Shown: in pieces, positions 30,952 to 37,199 of the stretch | Layout: each line of letters starts with the position of its first letter | Numbering within the stretch: position 1 is the stretch's first letter | Assembly: GCA_036566745.1 (NCBI GenBank) | Contig: DATCVR010000334.1 | Location: forward strand, 1-37,199 | Origin: DATCVR01 sp036566745 | GTDB taxonomy: Bacteria > Actinomycetota > Actinomycetes > Jiangellales > Jiangellaceae | Direction of reading: 5' to 3' | DNA length: 37,199 bases | Program-made: the position numbers and the translations under genes | Notes under the pieces: model-generated | What the model was told of the DNA's origin: nothing | Seen by the model: only the letters and a program-made list of their open reading frames with translations | The model's database searches: none

Positions 30952-31005
30952 CTCCACTCACGCGCCTCACGACCGTGGCCATCGCGGCGTCGGGTGGGCC
31001 TGCGG

Positions 31006-33288
31006 CTAGCGCTCCAGCAGCCCGATCTCCTGGGCGGTGGCCACGGCGTCGGCCCGGCTGGAGACGGTCAGCTTTCGGTAGATGGAGATGGCCTGCGTCT
31101 TGACCGTGTTGGGCGAGACGTGGAGGCGCTCGCCGATCTCGCGGAAGGACAGGTGGGTCGGCAGATACGGCAGCAGGCGCAGCTCGGCCGGTGTCAGCGC
31201 CGTGGGCCCGGGCAGCCCGCCCGTTCTGAGTTGCCGGAGTCTGCGCTGGAGGTCGGCGAGCTGGTCCCCGAGCGTCCCGAGATCGGGCAGCCTCGCGATG
31301 ACCTCCCGCGCGTCGGCGAGCGAGGCCCAGGCACCGGCCCGGTCGGCGAGGGCGAGTTGCACCTGGGCGAGCTCGACCATCGTCTGAGCGGTGAGCCACG
31401 GGATCGCGCTGGTGAGCATGGGACGCAGCCGCTGGCTCCGGACGATCGCCTCGCGTGCCACGTCCACGTCACCGAGGTGCAGCGCCGTGCGAGCCGTGGC
31501 CGCGAAGGTGATCGAACTGAGCGCGTAGTCCTCGAGCTGGCCGTCCTCGACGGTGGCCCGGGCCTGCTGGGCGAGCGTCGAGGCGCTGCGCCAGTCGCCC
31601 CGGTTGATCGCCAGCAGGGAGCGTTCGGCCAGCCCGACGGAGGTCACCGGGCGCGTGCCGGCTCGTCTGCCCGCCTCGATCGCGTCGGTGAGGATGCCGT
31701 CGGCCCGGGCCTCGTCACCACCGAGGACGGTGCCGACGCCGTACAACATCAGGGCCGCCGGACGCCACGGGCTGGCCACGGCCTCCAACCGGACAGCTGC
31801 CTCGGCGTCGTCGCGCATCTGGTCGATGCCCCCACGACACGTCAGGGCCCGCACGATCCGCCACGACGACTCCGGCGGGGCCGGGCGGCCGGCCTCGGAC
31901 GCGCCGGCCGGGCTCCGTTCGAGAACGTCGGCCCACCAGCCCGCTCCGATCGCGTCCCCGGTCAGCGCGGCGGTCCACGCCGCAAGGACGGCCACTCCCG
32001 GGTGGTGTTCGACGAAACTGTCGTCGAACCGGTCGAGCCAGGTGCGCAGCGTCCCGAACCGGCCCTGGCGATGCAGCGACAAGGCCATCCGCTCGAGCAG
32101 GACGGCGGTTCGATCGTCCTCCCCGCCCGCGTGAGCGTGGTCGATCGCCTCGTCGAGATGACCGTGCTCCTCCAGCCAGCTGGCAGCTCGCCGATGCAGC
32201 GTCGGCACCAGCTCGGGCTCCCGGGCGATCAGCTCGGTCATGAGCACGTCACGGAACAGGTGGTGGTAGCGGTACCACGCACGGCGATGGTCGAGCGGCA
32301 CGAGCAGGAGGTTGGAGTCTTCGATCAGCGCCAAGACCTGGGTCGAGCCGGACTGCCGGAGGACCGCGTCGCAGAGTGATCCGGACATCCGGTCGAGCAC
32401 GGCCGTGCGGGTGAGGAACCGTACGAGGACCCCGGGCAGCCGGGCGAGGATCTCCGATCGGACGTAGTCGGTGACGAACCGATCGTCCCCGGTGAAAGCG
32501 ATGCCGCGGACCCCGGCGACCCCGGTGGCGAGTGCGGTGTGGGCCGCGAGGTACAGGCCTGTGGGCCAGCCCTCCGTCTTCTGCGTGAGCTCGTCGACCA
32601 CGTCGTCGGGCAGGTCGACGCCGGCGTCCTGGAGCAGCGATCGCGCCTGAAGCGTGTCGAGGGCCAGGTCGGCGGTGCCGATCTCGACGAGCGCGCCGTT
32701 GGCGCGTAGCCGGGCCAGGGGCATGGCCGGGGTGGTCCGCGAGGTGATCGCGAGTTGCGATCCCGGCGGGAGCCGGTCGGCGAGCTCCGCGATCGCGTCG
32801 AGGCAGGCGCGCTCGACGAGGTGATGCACGTCGTCGAGCAGGACCACGATCGGCTGGGTGATCGACGCGACCGCCGATGCCAGCCTCGGTAGCACGGTCG
32901 ACACGACCGAGACGCCGGGCGACGACAGCGCGGCGAGCACCCGCCGGTCGAGCGGCTCGACCCGGTCGATCGCCACCGCGAGGTGGGTCAGGAAGACGAT
33001 GGGGTCGTTGTCACGCGCGTCCAGTGAGAGCCAGACGACGGCCCGCGACTCCGTCCGGCTCCACTCGCACAGCAGGGTCGTCTTTCCGTATCCCGCGGGA
33101 GCGACGATGGCGGCGACGTGTGCCGGGGAGTTCCTGACCCGGTCGACGACGACCCGGCGCGACACCGTCCCGGCTCGCAGCGCTGGGGGATGGAGCTTGG
33201 ACTCGATGACGCTCACGGGGTGGCGAAGCGCAACGGCCGACGACTTCCCCCGGTCCGACGCCACATTCTCCCGCATGACCCCCGTCAC
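31006..33288 (-). CDS. MalT-like LuxR-family ATP-dependent regulator
   Basis: This 760-residue regulator has a STAND-type NTPase domain (Walker A APAGYGKTT, 63-71; Walker B IVVLLDDVHH), a long helical repeat region (about 340-680) and a C-terminal LuxR helix-turn-helix (LTPAELRLLPYLPTHLSFREIGERLHVSPNTVKTQAISIYRKL). MalT-type proteins bind an inducer, oligomerise with ATP and activate transcription. The start ATG 33288 or ATG 33276 cannot be separated. It is divergent from the CMD-fold gene; the perfect site CATCCG-GTC-CGGATG lies between them. The inducer is unknown. Confidence 0.9.
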   Translation of the reverse strand: MTGVMRENVASDRGKSSAVALRHPVSVIESKLHPPALRAGTVSRRVVVDRVRNSPAHVAAIVAPAGYGKTTLLCEWSRTESRAVVWLSLDARDNDPIVFLTHLAVAIDRVEPLDRRVLAALSSPGVSVVSTVLPRLASAVASITQPIVVLLDDVHHLVERACLDAIAELADRLPPGSQLAITSRTTPAMPLARLRANGALVEIGTADLALDTLQARSLLQDAGVDLPDDVVDELTQKTEGWPTGLYLAAHTALATGVAGVRGIAFTGDDRFVTDYVRSEILARLPGVLVRFLTRTAVLDRMSGSLCDAVLRQSGSTQVLALIEDSNLLLVPLDHRRAWYRYHHLFRDVLMTELIAREPELVPTLHRRAASWLEEHGHLDEAIDHAHAGGEDDRTAVLLERMALSLHRQGRFGTLRTWLDRFDDSFVEHHPGVAVLAAWTAALTGDAIGAGWWADVLERSPAGASEAGRPAPPESSWRIVRALTCRGGIDQMRDDAEAAVRLEAVASPWRPAALMLYGVGTVLGGDEARADGILTDAIEAGRRAGTRPVTSVGLAERSLLAINRGDWRSASTLAQQARATVEDGQLEDYALSSITFAATARTALHLGDVDVAREAIVRSQRLRPMLTSAIPWLTAQTMVELAQVQLALADRAGAWASLADAREVIARLPDLGTLGDQLADLQRRLRQLRTGGLPGPTALTPAELRLLPYLPTHLSFREIGERLHVSPNTVKTQAISIYRKLTVSSRADAVATAQEIGLLER

Positions 33289-33330
33289 ATTTCGTGACCC
33301 TATCAGCCATTTGTCGGTTGATTGGGTGGT

Positions 33331-33347
33331 TCATCCGGTCCGGATGA
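33331..33347. promoter_or_regulatory. Palindrome T-CATCCG-GTC-CGGATG-A
   Basis: Seven-base perfect arms around GTC lie 43 bp upstream of the MalT-like gene and 80 bp upstream of the CMD gene. A close copy (one mismatch) lies at 33860-33876. It is a likely binding site of a dimeric regulator, perhaps the adjacent one. Confidence 0.55.
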
Positions 33348-33426
33348 TGCCCTGGTCAGCGAGGTGTCCTGCCATGGATACACGTGCCTCGGGGCACCAG
33401 GGGACGTCTCGGACTGGAGGCCGGCC

Positions 33427-33795
33427 ATGCTGGACCAGGCGCGCCAGGACCACCTACTCAGCCTGGCCGTCCACGACGACGCCTACATCGAGTCGGTCCT
33501 GGCCATCCGCCTCGGGGACACCGAGCTATCGGGTCTCGACGCCAGGACCCACGCGCTCGTGCGGCTGGGAGCCCTCGTGGCTCTGGACGCCTCGACCGCT
33601 TCCTACCAGTCCGCCGCCGGGGCTGCCTTCGCGTCGGGCGCCACGCTGGAGGACGTCGTCGGAGTGCTGCTCGCCGTGGCGCCCGTGGTCGGTGTGACGC
33701 GGGTCGTGTCGGCGGCGCCGGGGCTGGCGCGCGCCGTGGGCTACGACATCGACACCGCGCTCGAACGTCCCGACGTCGAGGACGCTCGCGGTTGA
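33427..33795 (+). CDS. Carboxymuconolactone-decarboxylase-fold (CMD/AhpD-like) protein
   Basis: This 122-residue all-helical protein has the CMD pattern LDARTHALVRLGALVALDASTASYQSAAGAAFASGATLEDVVGVLLAVAPVVGVTRVVSAAPGLARAVG. The CxxC pair of AhpD peroxidase reductants is absent, so it is not a classical AhpD; related proteins are of unknown function. ATG 33427 has GGAGG six bases upstream. A GTGCC-TCGG-GGCAC hairpin (33384-33397) precedes the ribosome-binding site. Its position next to the MalT-like regulator and the palindromic site suggests control by it. Confidence 0.8.
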   Translation: MLDQARQDHLLSLAVHDDAYIESVLAIRLGDTELSGLDARTHALVRLGALVALDASTASYQSAAGAAFASGATLEDVVGVLLAVAPVVGVTRVVSAAPGLARAVGYDIDTALERPDVEDARG

Positions 33796-33810
33796 CCGCA
33801 ATGGACCGGC

Positions 33811-33834
33811 GATGACGCCGGTGATGACGTCGGT
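33811..33834 (+). repeat. Tandem 12-bp repeat after the CMD gene
   Basis: GATGACGCCGGT is followed directly by GATGACGTCGGT and then a partial third copy (GACGGC). It lies between the CMD stop and the second palindrome. Function unknown. Confidence 0.4.
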
Positions 33835-33859
33835 GACGGCGCCTTGCTGAAACGCGCTT

Positions 33860-33876
33860 TCATCCGGTCCGCATGA
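33860..33876. promoter_or_regulatory. Second copy of the CATCCG-GTC-CGGATG site, one mismatch
   Basis: T-CATCCG-GTC-CGCATG-A is 120 bp before the membrane/SHOCT gene and matches the site at 33331 at 16 of 17 positions, suggesting the two genes are co-regulated. Confidence 0.5.
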
Positions 33877-33996
33877 CGCCGCCGGTGTCGGTCCGGAGTG
33901 CAATGGAACTGATCAATGCGCCGGATCCCGGGAAGGAGTCGCCTCAGCTCACGCATCGGCGCATGCCCCACCGACACGAGAGACAGAGGTGGCCTG

Positions 33997-34380
33997 ATGC
34001 CGCTCCTTGACCTGTTCTGGACCATGTGCATGTTCTTTCTCTTCTTCGCCTGGCTCTGGGTGTTGTTCTCGATCTTCGCCGACATCTTCCGCAGCGGGGA
34101 TCTGTCCGGCTGGGCCAAGGCTCTGTGGTCGCTGTTCGTCGTGATCGTGCCGTGGCTCGGCGCACTGATCTATCTGATCGCGCGGGGCAGCTCGATGCAG
34201 GACCGTGCCCTCGAGTCGGCAGCCCAGCGCGAAAAGGCCACACGTCAGTACATCCAGCAGGCCGCGGCCGGCAACGGTCACTCGTCGGCGGACGAACTGG
34301 CCACGCTGGCTCGCTTGCGCGACTCCGGCGACATCACCGTCGTCGAGTACGAGGCCGAGAAGTCGAAGATCCTGAACTGA
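33997..34380 (+). CDS. PLDc_N/SHOCT domain membrane protein
   Basis: This 127-residue protein has two transmembrane helices (about 5-28 and 42-66) with the PLDc_N pattern (WSLFVVIVPWLGALIYLIARG), a short hydrophilic linker with an Ala/Gln-rich helix, and a C-terminal SHOCT domain (ADELATLARLRDSGDITVVEYEAEKSKIL). Such proteins are widespread in actinomycetes, probably oligomerise and have no enzymatic activity. ATG 33997 follows AGAGGTGG; the frame is open upstream. A large hairpin follows the stop. Confidence 0.88.
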   Translation: MPLLDLFWTMCMFFLFFAWLWVLFSIFADIFRSGDLSGWAKALWSLFVVIVPWLGALIYLIARGSSMQDRALESAAQREKATRQYIQQAAAGNGHSSADELATLARLRDSGDITVVEYEAEKSKILN

Positions 34381-34392
34381 CGCCGTTCGCCG

Positions 34393-34447
34393 GACCCCCG
34401 ACCGCCACCGGCCCGCGATTAATCGGTGGACCGGTCGGCCGGGGGTC
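34393..34447 (+). terminator. Large multi-segment hairpin after the SHOCT gene
   Basis: Outer arms GACCCCCG (34393-34400) and CGGGGGTC (34440-34447) pair, as do ACCG with CGGT and CCACCG (34405-34410) with CGGTGG (34424-34429). It can end the SHOCT transcript or fold in the leader of the next gene. Confidence 0.5.
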
Positions 34448-34493
34448 TGCGAGCCTGGTCAGGACCTGACGCCTTCACGACGGGAGCCTGGCA

Positions 34494-34601
34494 ATGCGAG
34501 GTCTCGAAATCACTCCGCCCATCCGGATGCGAGCTTTCGAGGACACGCCAGCCCATGCAGACCGTCAACATCGGCATACTCGCGCACGTCGACGCCGGTA
34601 A
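34494..34601 (+). CDS. 35-codon upstream ORF overlapping the GTPase start
   Basis: ATG 34494 follows GGGAG at a workable spacing and opens a frame of 35 codons, beginning MRGLEITPPIRMR and ending in an Arg-rich tail (TAA 34599-34601). It overlaps the first 16 codons of the ribosomal-protection GTPase in another frame. It may be a leader peptide. Codon use is only partly genome-like. Confidence 0.35.
   Translation: MRGLEITPPIRMRAFEDTPAHADRQHRHTRARRRR
34503..34541 (+). promoter_or_regulatory. Leader hairpin before the ribosomal-protection GTPase
   Basis: CTCGAAA (34503-34509) pairs with TTTCGAG (34535-34541). The loop contains the 10-bp palindrome CATCCGGATG (34520-34529). The structure overlaps the likely ribosome-binding region (GAGGAC) of the GTPase and the upstream ORF, so it could control translation. 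Confidence 0.4.
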
Positions 34602-36519
34602 GACCAGCCTGACCGAGCGCCTGCTCTTCCAGACCGGCGCCATCGACCGCCTCGGCAGTGTCGACACCGGCACCACCCAGACCGACACCGGCGACATCGA
34701 ACGACGGCGTGGCATCACGATCCGGTCGGCGGTCGCCGCGTTCGCGGTGGGCGAGCGCCAGGTCAATCTGATCGACACGCCCGGTCACAGCGACTTCGTC
34801 GCCGAGGTCGAGCGTGCCGTCGGCGTGCTCGACGGTGCCATCCTGATGGTGTCCGCGGTCGAGGGCGTCCAGCCGCACACCCGCGTCCTGATGACGACGC
34901 TGCGGTCGATGCGGCTGCCCACGGTGATCTTCGTCAACAAGATCGACCGGGTAGGCGCCCGCACCACCGACCTGGTCGACGACATCAGGGACCTGCTCAC
35001 CTCAGCGGTCGTGCCGATGGGTGCGGTCCACGCCCCAGGCACGCCGGCGGCCGAGTTCACCGGATACGACGAGCGCGACCCACGCGCCGCGGCCGGATGG
35101 GCGCCGGTGCTGGCCGAGCACGACGACGACCTGCTCGCGGCGCTGGTCGACGACGCGACACCGACGCCTCGGCAGGTCATGGAGTCGATGCGGAGGCTCA
35201 CCGCGGCCGGCGCCGTGTACCCGCTGCTGTTCGGTTCGGCGCTGTCCGGCGCGGGTGTGGGGGCGCTGCTCCGGGCCGTCGCACACCTCCTGCCGCCGTC
35301 GCCGCCGGCCGAGCCGGAACTCCGCGGCCGGGTCTTCGCGATCGAGCGCGGCGCCTCCGGCGAGAAGGTCGCCTATGTCCGGTCCTACGGCGGAGACCTG
35401 CGTCGGCGGCAGCGCGTCACGATCCACCGCCGCGAGGCGGACGGCCGGGTCGGCACCCACCGGGCCCAGGTGACCGCGTTGCAGGTCGTGGGCGTGCCGG
35501 ACGACGGATCGCACCACCTCACCGCGGGGCACATCGCGCGGGTTCACGGGCTGGCCGGCGTGCGGATCGGCGACCAGCTCGGGTCCGCCGACGGCATCGG
35601 CGGAGCGGCACACTTCGCGCCGCCGAGCCTGGAGACGGTCGTGCGGCCGCGCGACGACGCACACTCGAGCGCCCTGCACGCGGCACTGGTCGACCTCGCC
35701 GACGAGGACCCCCTGATCCGGACGCGGGTGACGTCGAGCGGCGAGACCAGCGTCCTGCTCTACGGCGAGGTCCAGAAGGAGATCGTCGCCGCCACGCTCG
35801 CCGAGGTCTACGGCATCGAGGCGGTGTTCGAGCCGAGCCGGATCATGCACCTGGAGCGCCCGGTCGGGGTCGGCCACGCCGTCGAGTTCATCGGCCACCG
35901 CTTCCTCGCGACGGTCGGGCTGCGCGTCGAGCCGGGTGACGGGGTGCGCTACCGGCTCGAGGTCGAGCTCGGCTCGCTTCCGCTGTCCTTCCACACCGCC
36001 ATCGAGGACTCCGTCCTGCACGCCCTGGACCAGGGCATTCACGGCTGGCCGGTCACCGACGTGACCGTCACCCTCACGCACAGCGGCTTCTGGCCCCGCC
36101 CGGCGAGTGCGGCGGGCGACTTCCGCGATCTCACCCCACACGTCCTGATGCAGGCGCTCGCGGCTGCCGGCACCCGCGTCTACGAGCCCTGTCACCGCTT
36201 CGAGCTGGACGTCCCGGGGAGCCAGCTCGGAGCGATCACGGCGCACCTGGCCCACCTCGGGGGGCGGATCGACTCGACGGCCGGCGCTGGGCGGTCGTGG
36301 CACGTCACCGGAGAGCTGCCGGCTCGGCTCGTCCACCGGTTCCAGCAGCGCCTGCCCACCCTGTCCAACGGCGAAGGCGTGTGGTCGTCGGTGCCCGCGG
36401 GGGACCGGGCGGTCGTGGGCGAGCCGCCACGACGGGCACGCACCGACGGAAACCCGTTCGACCGGGTCGAATACCTGCGGTTCCTCGCCCAGCGGCACCT
36501 CGCCACCACGACATCGTGA
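34555..36519 (+). CDS. Ribosomal-protection GTPase of the OtrA/TetM type
   Basis: This 654-residue EF-G-like GTPase has G1 AHVDAGKTS (10-18), G3 DTPGH (74-78) and G4 NKID (128-131), with VLDGAILMVSAVEGVQPHTR typical of OtrA/TetM rather than EF-G. Domain II and the EF-G III-V-like part follow; DFRDLTPHVLMQALAAAGTRVYEPCHRFELDVP is the conserved domain IV/V portion. OtrA-type proteins release tetracycline from the ribosome; some chromosomal members may have other ribosomal roles. ATG 34555 begins the conserved QTVNIGILAHVDAGKT. Upstream are an overlapping short ORF and a hairpin. No other resistance gene is adjacent; resistance is not proven by sequence. Confidence 0.9.
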   Translation: MQTVNIGILAHVDAGKTSLTERLLFQTGAIDRLGSVDTGTTQTDTGDIERRRGITIRSAVAAFAVGERQVNLIDTPGHSDFVAEVERAVGVLDGAILMVSAVEGVQPHTRVLMTTLRSMRLPTVIFVNKIDRVGARTTDLVDDIRDLLTSAVVPMGAVHAPGTPAAEFTGYDERDPRAAAGWAPVLAEHDDDLLAALVDDATPTPRQVMESMRRLTAAGAVYPLLFGSALSGAGVGALLRAVAHLLPPSPPAEPELRGRVFAIERGASGEKVAYVRSYGGDLRRRQRVTIHRREADGRVGTHRAQVTALQVVGVPDDGSHHLTAGHIARVHGLAGVRIGDQLGSADGIGGAAHFAPPSLETVVRPRDDAHSSALHAALVDLADEDPLIRTRVTSSGETSVLLYGEVQKEIVAATLAEVYGIEAVFEPSRIMHLERPVGVGHAVEFIGHRFLATVGLRVEPGDGVRYRLEVELGSLPLSFHTAIEDSVLHALDQGIHGWPVTDVTVTLTHSGFWPRPASAAGDFRDLTPHVLMQALAAAGTRVYEPCHRFELDVPGSQLGAITAHLAHLGGRIDSTAGAGRSWHVTGELPARLVHRFQQRLPTLSNGEGVWSSVPAGDRAVVGEPPRRARTDGNPFDRVEYLRFLAQRHLATTTS

Positions 36520-36578
36520 CCGCACCGATCGCGCCGGAACGCTTGGCAGGCATCCCACCCGTGGCTACCGTCGGTCTC

Positions 36579-37199
36579 GTGGGCGACGAAGCACAGACCG
36601 GCACGAGTGGGACCATCCGGGTGTTCCTGCTGGACGACCACGAGGTGGTCCGCCGCGGCGTCGCCTCGTTGTTGTCGGCCGAGCCCGACATCGAGGTCGT
36701 GGGGGAGGCCGAGACCGCGGCGCAGGCCGAGGCGCGAGTCCCCGCGCTCCGTCCCGACGTGGCGGTCCTCGACGTGCGCCTTCCCGACGGCGACGGCGTG
36801 GCGGTGTGCCGCAACCTGCGCTCACGGATGCCCGAGCTGGCGTGCCTGATGCTGACCTCCTTCGCCGACGACGACGCCCTGTTCGACGCGGTCATGGCGG
36901 GGGCATCCGGCTACGTGCTCAAGCAGATCCACGGCTCCGACCTGGTCGGCGCGGTCCGCACGGTCGCCTCCGGGCAGTCGCTGCTCGACCCCCAGACCAC
37001 CGCCGCCATGCTGCACCGCCTGCGCGACCAGGCCGCCAAGAAGGACCCGCTCGCGGCGCTGACCGAGCAGGAACGCCACATCCTCGACCTCATCGGCGAG
37101 GGGCTGACGAACCGGCAGATCGGCGAGCGCATGTTCCTGGCCGAGAAGACGGTCAAGAACTACGTCTCCAACCTACTGGCCAAGCTGAACATGCAGCGC
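36579..37199 (+). CDS. devR: DevR/DosR-like NarL-family response regulator, 3' truncated by window edge
   Basis: The frame from GTG 36579 stays open to the end of the window (207 codons). The receiver domain (IRVFLLDDHEVVRRGVASLL) has its phospho-acceptor Asp65 in VAVLDVRLPDGDG. A linker around KKDPLAALTEQERHILDLI leads to a LuxR helix-turn-helix with LTNRQIGERMFLAEKTVKNYVSNLLAKL. Both the receiver and the MFLAEKTVKNYVS helix closely resemble mycobacterial DevR/DosR, which controls hypoxia and nitric-oxide dormancy. GTG 36561 is an alternative start; neither has a strong ribosome-binding site. The C-terminus and any sensor-kinase gene lie beyond the window. Confidence 0.88.
   Translation, partial: MGDEAQTGTSGTIRVFLLDDHEVVRRGVASLLSAEPDIEVVGEAETAAQAEARVPALRPDVAVLDVRLPDGDGVAVCRNLRSRMPELACLMLTSFADDDALFDAVMAGASGYVLKQIHGSDLVGAVRTVASGQSLLDPQTTAAMLHRLRDQAAKKDPLAALTEQERHILDLIGEGLTNRQIGERMFLAEKTVKNYVSNLLAKLNMQR

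Noticed and set aside
28807..30957. A 716-codon minus-strand open frame opposite glutamate decarboxylase
   Set aside because: The plus-strand Gad sequence with its PLP lysine explains the region; the opposite frame shows no recognisable domain.
34520..34529. CATCCGGATG as a third copy of the MalT-region operator
   Set aside because: It lacks the GTC spacer between the half-sites, so the geometry differs; it is better explained as the loop palindrome of the leader hairpin.
36192..36895. Minus-strand frames over the GTPase end and the response regulator
   Set aside because: They overlap a well-conserved DevR-type frame on the plus strand, which has no stop before the window edge.

Overview
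The window is about 37 kb of very GC-rich DNA with dense genes and a strong third-position GC bias. Several markers point to a high-GC actinomycete: an ssrA tmRNA with an actinobacterial-style tag, actinobacterial Rieske and cytochrome b proteins, a Ddn-like nitroreductase, a DevR/DosR-type response regulator, a MalT-like LuxR protein and an OtrA-like ribosomal-protection GTPase. The family (Nocardioidaceae or Jiangellaceae, for example) cannot be fixed from this sequence. I saw no tRNA gene, rRNA gene, insertion sequence, integrase or CRISPR array. Most of the window looks like ordinary chromosomal accessory metabolism.

Region 1 (1-4 kb) holds the end of a DUF3048 protein, a small helical protein, a DJ-1/PfpI protein and, on the minus strand, a long VLCAD-like acyl-CoA dehydrogenase. 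Region 2 (4.0-9.5 kb) opens with the tmRNA and its 18-bp terminator. It continues with a two-gene Rieske/cytochrome b operon without cytochrome c, a PfkB-SurE pair and a small secreted four-cysteine protein. It closes with a near-copy of the tmRNA terminator at 9444-9484, so the block is bracketed by a duplicated sequence.

Region 3 (9.6-15.7 kb) has a SUKH protein and a sugar locus. The sugar locus is a LacI repressor divergent from a binding protein, permease, single-domain ATPase and fructokinase-like PfkB, with two matching operators around the promoter. This most resembles fructose-type (FrcBCA) import followed by phosphorylation. Region 4 (15.7-21.7 kb) holds a Ddn-like protein, class I lysyl-tRNA synthetase, a nitronate monooxygenase-like enzyme, azlCD, a nitrilase-family hydrolase and a RibD/DHFR-like reductase.

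Region 5 (21.8-28.6 kb) is rich in regulation. It has an ECF sigma factor with a SnoaL tail, divergent from the reductase across a perfect palindrome. An MFS exporter, an SRPBCC protein and an ArsR repressor share GCAAC-N6-GTTGC sites. A CmtR-like sensor is coupled to a CDF metal transporter, a 35-codon microORF and a phosphotransferase. An LtrA membrane protein follows. Region 6 (28.8-37.2 kb) has glutamate decarboxylase, a lipoprotein, the MalT-like regulator divergent from a carboxymuconolactone-decarboxylase-fold gene across a CATCCG-GTC-CGGATG site, and a membrane/SHOCT protein. It ends with the OtrA/TetM-like GTPase behind a structured leader with an overlapping upstream ORF, and a DevR-like regulator cut by the window edge.

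The strongest leads are: the cytochrome b with an altered heme-ligand position and Qo motif in an operon lacking cytochrome c; the duplicated terminator around that block; the microORF coupled to the metal exporter; the shared ArsR operators; and the leader of the ribosomal-protection GTPase. No single locus is clearly an undescribed multi-gene system.
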